Shown here one piece after another: positions 36,801-45,710 of a DNA stretch of 55,856 nt. Source of the stretch: Leptospira perdikensis (GTDB lineage: Bacteria > Spirochaetota > Leptospiria > Leptospirales > Leptospiraceae); the NCBI RefSeq assembly GCF_004769575.1, contig NZ_RQGA01000021.1, positions 1-55,856 on the forward strand, in the 5' to 3' direction. The position numbers and the translations under genes are program-made. A model generated the notes under the pieces. That model searched no databases. It worked only from the letters and a program-made list of their open reading frames with translations, and was not told the DNA's origin. The first letter of the stretch is position 1; the number at the start of each line of letters is the position of its first letter.

Positions 36801-37429
36801 CCTTTAAACAATATCCAATCAAACTCCAACCCAACTCAGATGATCCTTTAGAATTGATTGTAGTCAAACTTTTACAGCGAGCTATGACAGCGGAGATCAC
36901 ACTAGCCGATGGAGAAAGTTTTGTTTTGAGTGGATTAAAACCGGAAGAAAAATCTTCTGAATTAAAATTTCATTTATATGTTCAAAAGATGTTAGAATCA
37001 TCAGGTGTTCGTTTGACACAAGGATTCGAAAACTATCTAAAAGGAGCCATTGACCTCGTTTTTTGTAAAAACGGGAAATACTACATCGCCGATTATAAAT
37101 CCAATCTTTTACCAAATAGCAATTATGATACAAATGCAGTGACCTCTGCGGTGATAGATAAAGGTTATATGATTCAAAAATCAGTATATGCTTTGATACT
37201 TTATGATTACCTATCATCGCTTTATGGAAGTGATTTGGCTTTGGAGCGTTTTGGAGGAGTGTATTATCTATTTCTGCGAGGAATGGGACTTACAAAAAAT
37301 TCTGGCATCTACTCAGATCTTAAATCATCCTCACGAGATTGGAATCAAGAAACCTTTACAAAAATTCGTAAAGAAATTTTGTCTTACATTCAAGAAGCCG
37401 CTTCTAGTTTGGAGAAATTATATTTATGA
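33818..37429 (+). CDS. recB: Exodeoxyribonuclease V subunit RecB
   Basis: This 1203-residue SF1A helicase-nuclease has motif I ASAGTGKT (14-21), the motif Ia region LTFTEKAAGEL, motif II CILDEFQDTDQNQY, motif III IGDPKQSIYGFRGAD, a motif V-like VHASKGLEWPIVFLYYF and motif VI MLYVALTRP. The C-terminal nuclease has its active-site DYK in IADYKSN. It loads on double-strand ends and, with RecC and RecD, unwinds and resects DNA and loads RecA. The start lies immediately after the recC stop, and its end overlaps recD by ATGA. Confidence 0.95.
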   Translation: MGHPLLHKPKFIEASAGTGKTYLIMEMLGDIMKHDVENNISENRILNTLILTFTEKAAGELKGRLKAKILELSENGKNPAFYRYLRDLDQVTISTIHGFCNMVLKEYPIETQNNPNVRLTNTEEIIKKSFYLLKRSHWGEKDFEGLAKNLIESNTLEKESSITFAVSKLLSHTKNYFFPKILTIEEILSSANLEKILISLNSVMVTLQGPIGASIIEQGDSRTIQKWIENWSLMHTFAETLVSKNSESLKKELQRITGLQRTADKVAYQGFAYLLLTGKTITKNLNKEAIELQSSIKTLISLLEDTFPIEKIDLEGEWFLQETALRLAEDTKSQLKTGDTLTYDQMILKVHETVVTKPNPSLVQSLKERYQVCILDEFQDTDQNQYQIFRSLFVDDKDKSRMLFCIGDPKQSIYGFRGADIGIYLKAANDFVDSKASLSTNYRSTKEIIHGLNLLFHNEEKNFGETNFFPIEEPGSQKENYQYHPVTSPDPSKIKYKYTHPDEYGIHVFHYQENFQNVSRARNVWAESIKEEILSFQQNKQTLPYYKHGEPNPKKVSLRDIAVLCGSKKETEQIEKVLSKAGIPCSIYKQRGIFKSKEAEQIENLLECLAESNNSRSYKRILFSELFSVHPEDLSKYNEHSIDSYEKSLMDVWLKLIRDNRYAAFFRSVMDETKVFWNHDLKNLEWERKRTNYRQIFQRLLEFQIRTNANLTELLTELRELKQKKSSPEEEPLFDRETEDDAVQILTVHASKGLEWPIVFLYYFGTRPPSLNDYEYPTFIEEDHKTERRWILSLWDSKNGKPNEFKHFLNEQKRMLYVALTRPNLRLYLPKISWGKDSIQKSGYGNILFAELERIQELIKNHSDGEKTFLFRNEKNIEIFDKTTTPLSTELVKKTNIDPIVLPTEIKAGRILLQHSYTSLQTSQSLLSKLNDETQKEIEESGEPEFIKTKSDLPSSSKVGNFLHRILELCDFSIFNLPAESILNHPSWKWAYSESFKQYPIKLQPNSDDPLELIVVKLLQRAMTAEITLADGESFVLSGLKPEEKSSELKFHLYVQKMLESSGVRLTQGFENYLKGAIDLVFCKNGKYYIADYKSNLLPNSNYDTNAVTSAVIDKGYMIQKSVYALILYDYLSSLYGSDLALERFGGVYYLFLRGMGLTKNSGIYSDLKSSSRDWNQETFTKIRKEILSYIQEAASSLEKLYL

Positions 37430-39216
37430 AACAAACAGAATCATCTTATCTAGAATTAGCAAAAGAGATTATAACCTATTTTCCCGAAATTCAAAAAACC
37501 CATGAGGATTTGGTTGCAAAGCTCATTGAAGCTAACCAAAACGGAGACCTTTATTTATCTCTGATGGATACACCATCAAACAAAGATTTTCCAAACCAAT
37601 TTCCTTTTTACATTGAAACTATAGGCACAGAAAAAAAACTTTTTTTTCATAAGACATACAAAGAGAAAATTCATTTTGAATCAAAGGTCAAAGGTCTACT
37701 TTTAAATCACAACGAAGATTCTCTAAATAAATCAGATCTTACAAAAATAGAATCTACTATCTCCAAACTAGAAACTCAATTTCGCAATCCACTTGCCCCG
37801 GAACAAAAACAAGCAGTAATCGAATCCATCAGCTCTACGTTTCGAATCATTGCAGGTGGACCCGGTACCGGTAAAACTACAGTCGTTTCTTTCATTTTAA
37901 AAGTTTTAGACGAATTACAAAAACTGCCAGCTCCGAATCATATTGCACTTGTAGCACCAACTGGAAGAGCGGCGCAGAGATTAACAGAATCGATTCAAAA
38001 GAATTTAAACCACTTCTCCGACACAAAAGAATTAGCTTCTTCTTTGCGAGGGCAAACGATTCACAATCTCTTAAGAATTTTCCCTGATGCCCCAAAACCA
38101 TATTATGGAGAGAAAAGATATTTGCCATTTGATCTCATCATTATGGATGAAACTTCTATGGTGGATTTGTCACTGATGAATCTTTTTTTAGATTCCATTA
38201 GCGAAAAAACTCATTTAATTTTGTTAGGTGACAAGAACCAACTCCCCTCTGTTGGACAAGGAGAAGTTTTAAGAGACCTGCTCGCAGAGTTCAAAAAACA
38301 AAACAAATTCATTTCGGAACTAAAAACAAACCATAGATCCAAAACCTCATCCAAGTTCAGTTTATTTGCTGAATTGGTAAAAGATTCTTTTGACTCCCCC
38401 GACCCCCAACCTACATTTCCCGATCCTAAAATTACAGAATCACTCAAAGGAGAAGAAGATGATTTCATTTGGTTACAGAAAGAATTACCAAAACCTACAG
38501 ACACCATTCCCTTTAAAGATTGGAAAGGAGAAGAGTTAATCCAGTTTTTATGGAAAGATTTCTTTTTACCAACAGCAATCAAGGCCACGAACCTAAACTG
38601 GAAAAAAGAAAACCTAATCGAAGAAATACACAAAACCAAACTAGAAGAAATGATTTCCGAACATCGATGTTTGACTATTTTAAGAAATGGTTTTTATGGA
38701 ATCGAATTTATACAAGATCGAATCCTCGAACTTGCAAAAAAACAACTGACTTCTACGAATACAAACCCACATAACATTGAATATAGGCACTTAGCAAAAT
38801 CCTTTTATTTTCAAGGAATGCCCATCATCATCAAAAGAAATGACCAAATTCGAAAACTTTTTAATGGGGATATTGGGCTCGTTTTAAAAATCGATTCAGA
38901 ACTGAGAGCGGTTTTCCCTATCGAAAACCGATTGTATTCTTTTGCTTTGGACACTTTACCTGAACATGAACCAGCTTTTTTTCTTACCATCCATAAAAGC
39001 CAAGGATCCGAATACAACACCATCCTACTCTATCTGCCACCTATCCCTAGTTTTGATCCCGAAAACACAAAAGAAATTCCCTTACTCAATCGAAGGATAC
39101 TTTACACAGCTGTAACAAGGGCCAAAAAGAAAGTCATCCTCATGGGCGATTATCATACCTGGAAATTAGGTTTAGAAACATTTCGGAAACGAAAAACTGG
39201 CTTTCAGTTATTTTAA
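37426..39216 (+). CDS. recD: Exodeoxyribonuclease V subunit RecD
   Basis: This 596-residue SF1B 5'-3' helicase has Walker A GGPGTGKTT at 144-152, a VAPTGRAAQRL motif, motif II LIIMDETSMVD, motif III LILLGDKNQLPSVGQGEVLRDLL, and C-terminal FLTIHKSQGSEYNTILLYLP with LYTAVTRAKKKVILMG. Length and motif set are those of RecD of the RecBCD complex. The ATG overlaps the recB stop (ATGA), which supports fixed stoichiometry. The convergent deoxyribosyltransferase gene overlaps its end by 9 bp. Confidence 0.95.
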   Translation: MKQTESSYLELAKEIITYFPEIQKTHEDLVAKLIEANQNGDLYLSLMDTPSNKDFPNQFPFYIETIGTEKKLFFHKTYKEKIHFESKVKGLLLNHNEDSLNKSDLTKIESTISKLETQFRNPLAPEQKQAVIESISSTFRIIAGGPGTGKTTVVSFILKVLDELQKLPAPNHIALVAPTGRAAQRLTESIQKNLNHFSDTKELASSLRGQTIHNLLRIFPDAPKPYYGEKRYLPFDLIIMDETSMVDLSLMNLFLDSISEKTHLILLGDKNQLPSVGQGEVLRDLLAEFKKQNKFISELKTNHRSKTSSKFSLFAELVKDSFDSPDPQPTFPDPKITESLKGEEDDFIWLQKELPKPTDTIPFKDWKGEELIQFLWKDFFLPTAIKATNLNWKKENLIEEIHKTKLEEMISEHRCLTILRNGFYGIEFIQDRILELAKKQLTSTNTNPHNIEYRHLAKSFYFQGMPIIIKRNDQIRKLFNGDIGLVLKIDSELRAVFPIENRLYSFALDTLPEHEPAFFLTIHKSQGSEYNTILLYLPPIPSFDPENTKEIPLLNRRILYTAVTRAKKKVILMGDYHTWKLGLETFRKRKTGFQLF

Positions 39217-39729
39217 ATTCCTTAGAAATTCCAATACTGTTTTTAAATTACCCAAAACCAAACTACCTCCAGATCCTAATATCGAAAATTCCAACATCAA
39301 ATTGATACTATTTCCAAAATCTTCGTTCAATAAAAATCCATCCTCATCAATCGCATAACCAGAATCATGTGATTTTGTTGGAATTTTGGAACGAACAATT
39401 TCCGGCAAACTTCGTTTGTCGTTCAAATAACCAAATACACGTTTCCCTTTAGCATAGGCATACCCGATTTCAAAAGCTGTACCATCATCAACACAAGCAC
39501 CTCGGAAAGGATTACAATTAGCAATCACCATATCGGATTGTTCAATGAGCGATATGTTTTCTTGAAAAATTTGTTTGGCCTTAGCCAAATGAATTTGGTC
39601 TGTTATTTCCCCATCAAAGGGAGTTAAGGCACGATACCCAAATGATTCGCAGAGGACTTTTGCATCGGAAAGTACCTGCAATGCATTGGGCAAAAAAACT
39701 TCCGGGCCCGCAAGATAGATAGTTTGCAT
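39208..39729 (-). CDS. Nucleoside 2-deoxyribosyltransferase family protein
   Basis: This 173-residue protein begins with the family hallmark IYLAGPEVF. It continues with GYRALTPFDG, a NISLIEQSDMVIANCNPFRG segment and DDGTAFEIGYAYAKGKRVFGYL, in which the conserved D.GTAFE.G carries the catalytic Glu. Such enzymes exchange or hydrolyse the base of deoxynucleosides or deoxynucleoside monophosphates in salvage. Cytoplasmic. It is convergent with recD. Which nucleobases it uses cannot be read from the sequence. Confidence 0.88.
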   Translation of the reverse strand: MQTIYLAGPEVFLPNALQVLSDAKVLCESFGYRALTPFDGEITDQIHLAKAKQIFQENISLIEQSDMVIANCNPFRGACVDDGTAFEIGYAYAKGKRVFGYLNDKRSLPEIVRSKIPTKSHDSGYAIDEDGFLLNEDFGNSINLMLEFSILGSGGSLVLGNLKTVLEFLRNLK

Positions 39730-39771
39730 ATTGAATTCTACCTGGAGCCGGAAACAAATTTAAAGGATTTT

Positions 39772-42240
39772 TTAATTCATCTTAGGTTCTACTGGTGTGA
39801 CTTTTACTTCACTAAAAGCAAATTTTCCATCCAATCCAAAATAAAAGAACCGAGGCCTTTGTGGGTTGTATTGTAAATCCCATGCATCTAAAGCATTATC
39901 CACTCCCACAAACCACTGGAAGTGGCCAAAAAATCTTTGTGACAATCGCAAATTCAAATTTGTATGGGGGTTCACCATTCGATAACCATAAGTGGCACTT
40001 GTCGTACAAGCAGAAATGTTGTTTTCTGCACAATAATCAGAAACGCCCGCAGGAAGTGCACTTAGCGCATTGGATATGTTAGTTTGAGCCTGACTAGCCA
40101 ACAAAGTTTCTAACCCATCAAAATTTGTTGGGAGATCTGGGTTACACCAAAATGGATTTTTCACACAATAGTAAGGCTGTTTTCCGAAGACAACTGCAAA
40201 CACAGACAAAGACATCCCACTTGTTTTTTCATCCAATCGAATACTAAAATTCCAACGATGTGGACCTCTTCCTTCAAGAGGAAGTTTAGTTAACTCGTCT
40301 CTTGTATCTGTATAAGTATATCCAACACTTGTAGATACAATCTCAGTCAATCGAACATTGACTGAAGATTCAATTCCTTGCGTTGTTGCCTTTTGATAAT
40401 TGGATGTTTGATACACCATTAAACCCGATGAATCTCTGGCAGGATTTGTTCTAAATCCAATTAGATTGTCTACGTTGTTGTGAAATAAATTAGAACTATA
40501 CCAAATTCTTTTTGTGATATCCCATTCCCAACCAAAGTTATAACTCCGAGAAAGTTCCGGCTTGAGATTAGAACTTCCTACAACCCGATACCCTACTCCT
40601 GGGTTTAAAAAATTAAAATATAAATCTTGAAAACTAGGTGCACGATATCCAAGCCCATTTGCTGCCCGGAATCGAAATTGGTCGGTTACATCATAACGAA
40701 TGGCTAACTTGGGAAGCCACTCTCCCCCATAAATCGAATCATGATCATAACGAACTCCTGGAACAATTTGTATTCTTGGTTTGTCTGATACACGCCACTC
40801 ATCTTGAACATAAAAAGCATTTCTAAAACGATAAGCATTCCCGTTAATCGTTTGTCCTTTTGTTAACTCTGGATTAAAATCTTCAAAACAAACATTGGGA
40901 TAGGTCCTGCGACAATCAGGAGCAATCCTTGCAGAAGAAATTTGATCCTGCAAATTTTCTGCTCCAACAGAGGTTACATGATTTTCGGAGAATTTATAAT
41001 CAACTCTAGATCGAAATTCAGCTACTGCATTGTCTGTCCTTTGTTGTGAATCCAAGTCATCTGCTTTTCTTTGATCCGTGGTATATAAATCTTGAAATCT
41101 AGAATAGTTAGCATTCAAATTTACATTCACTTTTTGAGTGGCGATCCAATCCACGTTGAATGCACCCATAAAGTCATGGGTTTTATTCCTACGGTCATAA
41201 ATAGTTCTTGGAGGTGTAGCATCAACTGCAGTTTGGTCTAAATGCCGATAGTAAAATTGCCCCGTCAAAGTTAGGTTGTCCGTAGCATGGTAGACCGTTT
41301 TATTCGAGAGATTCATATCATTGAATGCACTTCCCGACGTTGACTCTAGAGGTGGTGAATAATTCGGCAACCTAGTGGCTAACAAATAAGAACTAACAGC
41401 AGAAGTATTAGCAGGGTACGGATTGTAACCTGGAGCCAGAGACGCATATCTTCCATTTCTTGGGCCTGGAGTTGCATCAGGAGTTAAATCATAACCATCT
41501 CCTTTATGCCAACCAACAGTAAAAAGAGTTGATAACTTATCACTTTTAGCTCCAACCGTTGCATAATTTCGAAACTCCATATAAGGCCCGTAATATTTTT
41601 CACTTCCAGACCCTCCTAAAGTTCGAAACTCAGCATACAAAGGGTCTTGTGCTTCTTTAGTAATGATATTGATCACACCTGCAATCGCGTCTGAACCGTA
41701 AATAGCAGAAGAAGCTCCCTTTACAATTTCAATTCTTTCTATATCTTCTGCTTTGAATCGGGTTAAGTCAATGGATCCACTAAACCTTCCTGTAGTTCTT
41801 TGCCCATCCACAAGGATTAACACATTCTGTGCAGATAATCCTTGCAAACGAACCGTTTGACCCCTTTCACCGGCTTGTGCTGGTCTAACTTCAATCCCGG
41901 GAACATTCCCCAATGTTTGGGATAAGTCTCTTGCACCCATCGCATCAATGTCTTTTCTCGTCAAAACCTCAGTCGTAATCGTGGAATCTTTTAAAAGGTT
42001 TTTCCTTCTGGTTCCAGTGACAGTAATCATATTGGAACGATCAAAATTTGTCTCATTTGGTTGGATTCCCGATTCACCATGTTTTGTCTGTTTTACGGGT
42101 TCCGAAGGTTCTTCTTTTCCAACAGAAGATTGCGAATACAAAGTGGAATGAATGAGTATCAAACCAATATTTATAACAAAAAAAAGAGAAAAAACCTTAC
42201 GGGTTTGTAAACCCAAGGTTTGTTTGAAACTAGTCTTCAT
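39772..42240 (-). CDS. TonB-dependent outer-membrane receptor, probably for heme (HmuR-like)
   Basis: This 822-residue protein has a signal peptide (about 1-36), a TonB-box-like NMITVTGTRRK, a plug domain (SQTLGNVPGIEVRP, VRLQGLSAQNVLILVDGQR, IERIEIVKGASSAIYGSDAIAGVINIIT) and a beta-barrel. The barrel includes the segment GYRAPSFQDLYFNFLNPGVGY and ends in FYFGLDGKF... . The FRAP/NPNL-like positions (YRAP, NSNLKPE-type) are typical of heme receptors. It is the last gene of an operon with a HmuY-like lipoprotein, next to hmuTUV. Heme specificity rests on this context. It spans the outer membrane and is energised by TonB. Confidence 0.88.
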   Translation of the reverse strand: MKTSFKQTLGLQTRKVFSLFFVINIGLILIHSTLYSQSSVGKEEPSEPVKQTKHGESGIQPNETNFDRSNMITVTGTRRKNLLKDSTITTEVLTRKDIDAMGARDLSQTLGNVPGIEVRPAQAGERGQTVRLQGLSAQNVLILVDGQRTTGRFSGSIDLTRFKAEDIERIEIVKGASSAIYGSDAIAGVINIITKEAQDPLYAEFRTLGGSGSEKYYGPYMEFRNYATVGAKSDKLSTLFTVGWHKGDGYDLTPDATPGPRNGRYASLAPGYNPYPANTSAVSSYLLATRLPNYSPPLESTSGSAFNDMNLSNKTVYHATDNLTLTGQFYYRHLDQTAVDATPPRTIYDRRNKTHDFMGAFNVDWIATQKVNVNLNANYSRFQDLYTTDQRKADDLDSQQRTDNAVAEFRSRVDYKFSENHVTSVGAENLQDQISSARIAPDCRRTYPNVCFEDFNPELTKGQTINGNAYRFRNAFYVQDEWRVSDKPRIQIVPGVRYDHDSIYGGEWLPKLAIRYDVTDQFRFRAANGLGYRAPSFQDLYFNFLNPGVGYRVVGSSNLKPELSRSYNFGWEWDITKRIWYSSNLFHNNVDNLIGFRTNPARDSSGLMVYQTSNYQKATTQGIESSVNVRLTEIVSTSVGYTYTDTRDELTKLPLEGRGPHRWNFSIRLDEKTSGMSLSVFAVVFGKQPYYCVKNPFWCNPDLPTNFDGLETLLASQAQTNISNALSALPAGVSDYCAENNISACTTSATYGYRMVNPHTNLNLRLSQRFFGHFQWFVGVDNALDAWDLQYNPQRPRFFYFGLDGKFAFSEVKVTPVEPKMN

Positions 42241-42272
42241 ACTTTATGCACTTATAATCTAAGCAATTGAGG

Positions 42273-42965
42273 TTATAACTTCTTCCATTGAAACTTCGGA
42301 TTTCCTGAAGTTCCCGCTGCGCTATAATAATCTAACATTTGAATTGCATACTTAGCTCCATCACTTCCGGTAATGATAAAAACGTCCGTTTTTGCTGTTA
42401 ATATTGTATTGGAATAAGTATACCAAGCACCATATCCCGCTGGCATCGGAGTCAAATCAAGGGGAGCAGCCATTACAGGATTTATACTTTCTGAAGATGA
42501 AGTCACGGGGCCACCGCCAGCGGAGGAAAGTCGAACGTCCACAACTGCCGTACATTCTGCACCAGTAAAAGCAGAAGCGAAATTTGTAGAGCCGGATTTA
42601 CATGCCCCACCACTCCCAGATCCACTTGTTCCACTGTTTGTCTGAATATTAAATCTTTTTAAAGCAATGTCCCATTGCGAAGTAGATTCTACTTTAACTC
42701 CATTTGACTTTAAACTCACGTACACCCAATTACAACTTGAGGTAGCATTAACTGTAGTGGTATAAGTTCCTGTTGTAACAACAGCATTGGTTGGAACTGC
42801 AGTACAAGGGATGCCACTTTCCACTCCACCAGCAAGCAACAATAAAGAAGCAGATGAATCATCATTACTGTCTTGTTTCAACGAACAGTTAAGAATGAAT
42901 GAAACGATTAATAAAATTACGAATGAGAAATGTTTGGATGTTTGTAACTTAGGTTTTATTAGCAT
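42273..42965 (-). CDS. hmuY: HmuY-family heme-binding lipoprotein
   Basis: This lipoprotein of about 230 residues has a signal ending SFILNC (Cys27) when started at the ATG at 42965. That ATG has GAGG 8 bp upstream; a longer frame to 43025 lacks both features. The mature part has the HmuY-domain pattern: NWVYVSLKSNGVKVESTSQWDIALKRFNIQTNSGTSG, then YGAWYTYSNTILTAKTDVFIITGSDGAKYAIQMLDYY. HmuY proteins bind heme at the surface and pass it to a TonB-dependent receptor, encoded next downstream here. In Porphyromonas the pair is hmuY-hmuR. Confidence 0.82.
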   Translation of the reverse strand: MLIKPKLQTSKHFSFVILLIVSFILNCSLKQDSNDDSSASLLLLAGGVESGIPCTAVPTNAVVTTGTYTTTVNATSSCNWVYVSLKSNGVKVESTSQWDIALKRFNIQTNSGTSGSGSGGACKSGSTNFASAFTGAECTAVVDVRLSSAGGGPVTSSSESINPVMAAPLDLTPMPAGYGAWYTYSNTILTAKTDVFIITGSDGAKYAIQMLDYYSAAGTSGNPKFQWKKL

Positions 42966-43036
42966 TTGTATACCTCTTCTAATATTTATTTGCCAAAGAA
43001 CCGTTTGATCCCTTGGCAACTTCAATCTTTTAAAAA

Positions 43037-43759
43037 TTATAGGATTGGTCTTGTCGATACGTGGACTTTAGTTGCGGTCAACAAGGCAGTGCTTGAAAAA
43101 CGAAAATATGCAGCAAGAGAGTCTGTTGCTAAAATATTATTTGAGTCAGGCCAAGCAGAATATTTGATAATCGCATTATCACTATTAAGCGAACTTCTCA
43201 CCTTACAATTTGCACCATTAATACCAGTTGCCCAGAAATGAACGGAAGGCGCAGATGTTGTAGAATTTCCGATACTAATACAAACATCAGCACCGTTTGC
43301 CAAAGCAAGACTTGGGTTAGCGCCTGAATCGGTTTGACCCCCTTGGTAGTTTCCGTAATCTTTATTACGAAACCAAGCGTATGGATTTGGACTAGAAACA
43401 GATTTACCAACAACAAAAGAATACTGACCCGTCAAAGTTGGAGCAGTAGTCGTAGGCGCAGTTTTATAACCTAAGAAAAAATAGAAATACCCGTTGTCTC
43501 CGAGAGCCTTCAGGTTTTCAATGCGAACAAAATTTCCATTTCCTGCAGCCGGTCGGCAAAGTTCTGCGTAAGTTCCAGATGTATAAGTAGCATCGATGGT
43601 TTTTTCACAAATCGTATTTGGGTCTTCATAGTTAGCAGCAATCGCTAATAATCCAAGAGATGTATTATTATTATCACTCGATTCGTCCGGGCAGGCAATC
43701 GAGAGGGAACCTACTACTAGTAGGGTAAAAAGTAGAGTCATTTTGCGGATCTGTTTCAT
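43037..43759 (-). CDS. Lipoprotein of the heme locus, unknown function
   Basis: This 240-residue lipoprotein has the signal MKQIRKMTLLFTLLVVGSLSIAC (lipobox Cys23). The mature part is rich in Ser, Thr, Asn and Gly. It has four or five cysteines that may pair (TICEKT, ELCRPA, DVCISI, ANCKVR) and a C-terminal FRFSSTALLTATKVHVST resembling the end of the HmuY-like neighbour. I recognise no family. It is the first gene of the operon leading to the HmuY-like protein and receptor, and it starts next to the mirrored operators. A surface heme or hemoprotein capture role is inferred from context only. Confidence 0.75.
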   Translation of the reverse strand: MKQIRKMTLLFTLLVVGSLSIACPDESSDNNNTSLGLLAIAANYEDPNTICEKTIDATYTSGTYAELCRPAAGNGNFVRIENLKALGDNGYFYFFLGYKTAPTTTAPTLTGQYSFVVGKSVSSPNPYAWFRNKDYGNYQGGQTDSGANPSLALANGADVCISIGNSTTSAPSVHFWATGINGANCKVRSSLNSDNAIIKYSAWPDSNNILATDSLAAYFRFSSTALLTATKVHVSTRPIL

Positions 43760-43773
43760 TGGTCATTTTCCTA

Positions 43774-43839
43774 AAAGAGAATGAGTCTCATTTTTTGTAC
43801 CCCCAAATGGAGTCAAGTACTTTGAGACTCATTCTCTTT
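43774..43839. promoter_or_regulatory. Mirrored metal/heme-type operators of the heme locus
   Basis: AAAGAGAATGAGTCTCA (43774-43790) is repeated as its exact reverse complement at 43823-43839, 32 bp away. The left copy contains the perfect palindrome AATGAG-T-CTCATT (43780-43792). The dyad centres are about 41 bp apart, close to four helical turns. The pair lies between the divergent lipoprotein-hmuY-receptor and hmuTUV-hemS operons. This is the expected layout for a Fur-family or other iron/heme repressor that controls both arms. Confidence 0.75.
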
Positions 43840-43878
43840 TGTATTGACGCCTACTCCCTCCTCTTTGAACCTTGGATC

Positions 43879-44727
43879 ATGATTCAATTCAACCTGACCA
43901 AAACATTAGGAACCCTTTTGGTATCCATTATTGTTCTAACATCACCCATATTTGCAGAACCGAACCATCGAATTGTTTCTGCAAACGGCACAATCACGGA
44001 AATTATTTACGCACTCAAATTGGAAAACCAGTTGGTTGCCGTAGATTCAACTTCCTATTTCCCAAAACAAGCAACAACACTTCCGAATGTAGGTTATCAA
44101 AGAACACTCACAAGCGAAGGAATTTTAAATGTAAAACCGACACAAGTCATCGGATTGGAATCAGCAGGGCCACCTGCAACCATTCAAAATTTAAAAGATG
44201 CAGGGATTCCCCTTTTATTGTTTCCAGACGAATACAAACTCGAAACTCCCAGCAATCGCGTGTTAGAGATTGGTAAAATTTTTGGAAAACAAAAAGAAGC
44301 GGAAAATTTAGCAAAATCAATCAACGAACAAATTCAAAAGTTAAAAATCAATAAAAACAATGTGAAGGTTCTTTTCATCTATTCGCGAAATCCAAGTTCT
44401 GTATTTATTTCTGGAACTGGTACAGCTGCTCATGCAATGATTGAACTTTCCGGTGCCAAAAATGCGGTGAACGAATTCTCGGAATACAAACCACTTACGA
44501 GTGAAGCTTTAGCAAAAGCAAACCCTGATATCATTTTAATGCCAGAAAAATCGGCACAAGGATTTGGTGGTGAAAAGGCAATTTGGGAAATCAATGGAAT
44601 GGAATTCACACGTGCAGGCAAAGAGAAGAATTTGATTTTACTTGATGATTTACTTCTTCTTGGATTTGGACCACGACTTCCATTAGCTTTAAAAACACTT
44701 AACGATAAATGGAAACAGCTGGAATGA
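43879..44727 (+). CDS. hmuT: Heme ABC transporter substrate-binding protein
   Basis: This protein of about 282 residues has a Sec signal ending SPIFA before EPNH. A periplasmic type III binding-protein fold follows: RIVSANGTITEIIYALKLENQLVAVDSTSYFP, NVGYQRTLTSEGILNVKPTQVIGLESAGPP and FLISGTGTAAHAMIELSGAKNAV. It should bind heme in the periplasm and deliver it to HmuUV. I chose the ATG at 43879 because it places the signal peptide at the N-terminus; the upstream extension would run through the operator. Its stop overlaps the hmuU start by ATGA. Confidence 0.9.
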   Translation: MIQFNLTKTLGTLLVSIIVLTSPIFAEPNHRIVSANGTITEIIYALKLENQLVAVDSTSYFPKQATTLPNVGYQRTLTSEGILNVKPTQVIGLESAGPPATIQNLKDAGIPLLLFPDEYKLETPSNRVLEIGKIFGKQKEAENLAKSINEQIQKLKINKNNVKVLFIYSRNPSSVFISGTGTAAHAMIELSGAKNAVNEFSEYKPLTSEALAKANPDIILMPEKSAQGFGGEKAIWEINGMEFTRAGKEKNLILLDDLLLLGFGPRLPLALKTLNDKWKQLE

Positions 44728-45710
44728 AGAAAAAATTTCTTTTTATCACATTCTGTATTCTTTTTACTATTTTTTCTGCGTTTGCCTCTTCACTATTCGG
44801 TGCGATGAGTATTCACTGGGGAGACTTATTCCTCAGTGATAGTATGGAATCTCGAGTTTTTTTCGAGTTACGTATACCAAGAATCCTTTTAGGACTTATG
44901 GTAGGAGGATCTCTTGCTTGGTCTGGAGCATTGGCTCAAGGTTTATTTAGAAACCCTATTGTAGATCCAGGTCTTATTGGGATCACAGCAGGATGTTCTT
45001 TATTTGCATCCATTGCGATTGTACTTGGTAGTTCCATTCCATTTTTACATTCCATATGGAGTGTTGTCCTCTTTTCTTTTGTCGGAGGAATTTCATCGTC
45101 CTTCATTATTTTCTTTTTTGCAAAATCAAAAGGAAGAACCGATGTTTTTTCAATGTTACTCTCTGGTATCGCAGTTAATGCAATTTGTTTTTCAGCGATT
45201 GGGATTTTAAGTTATATCGCCAATGAAGCACAACTCCGGAATCTTTCTCTTTGGAATATGGGAAGTTTAGGTGGCGCTTCTTGGAACCTCTTAAAATCAT
45301 TTTCCTGTTTTTTTGTATTACCACTTCTCGTAAGTCCCCTTATTGCGAAACAGTTAAACGTATTCATTCTTGGAGAGAGAGAAGCGACCCATTTAGGAAT
45401 ATCTACGGAACTTTTAAAAACCTCAATCATCCTCCTAATTGGTGTGAGCGTAGGAGCTTGTGTTTCTATTGTAGGTAACATTGGATTTGTTGGTTTGGCA
45501 GTACCTCACATTGTCAGACTTGCGATTGGACAAGACTATCGATATTTACTGATTACAACTTATATATTGGGTGGTGGTCTACTTTGTTTTGCCGATGCAA
45601 TTTGTCGTGTGATCATCGCTCCTTCGGAAATTCCAGTGGGTATTGCGACTGCCTTACTCGGATCACCATTTTTTCTTAGTTTGATCAGAAAAAGGATGCA
45701 CTCTATATGA
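44724..45710 (+). CDS. hmuU: Heme ABC transporter permease (FecCD family)
   Basis: This permease of about 328 residues has roughly nine or ten membrane helices. It has the FecCD hallmarks RIPRILLGLMVGGSLAWSGALAQGLFRNPIVDPGLIG and, near the C-terminus, GNIGFVGLAVPHIVRLAIGQDYRYLL. It forms the inner-membrane channel with HmuV. I chose the ATG at 44724 because it overlaps the hmuT stop (ATGA). An in-frame ATG five codons upstream is possible. Confidence 0.92.
   Translation: MKKKFLFITFCILFTIFSAFASSLFGAMSIHWGDLFLSDSMESRVFFELRIPRILLGLMVGGSLAWSGALAQGLFRNPIVDPGLIGITAGCSLFASIAIVLGSSIPFLHSIWSVVLFSFVGGISSSFIIFFFAKSKGRTDVFSMLLSGIAVNAICFSAIGILSYIANEAQLRNLSLWNMGSLGGASWNLLKSFSCFFVLPLLVSPLIAKQLNVFILGEREATHLGISTELLKTSIILLIGVSVGACVSIVGNIGFVGLAVPHIVRLAIGQDYRYLLITTYILGGGLLCFADAICRVIIAPSEIPVGIATALLGSPFFLSLIRKRMHSI

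Noticed and set aside
36897..37217. Minus-strand 106-codon frame inside recB, and similar long frames opposite recC, recD and the 1124-residue gene
   Set aside because: All lie inside intact genes with clear family motifs and have no recognisable products or ribosome sites.
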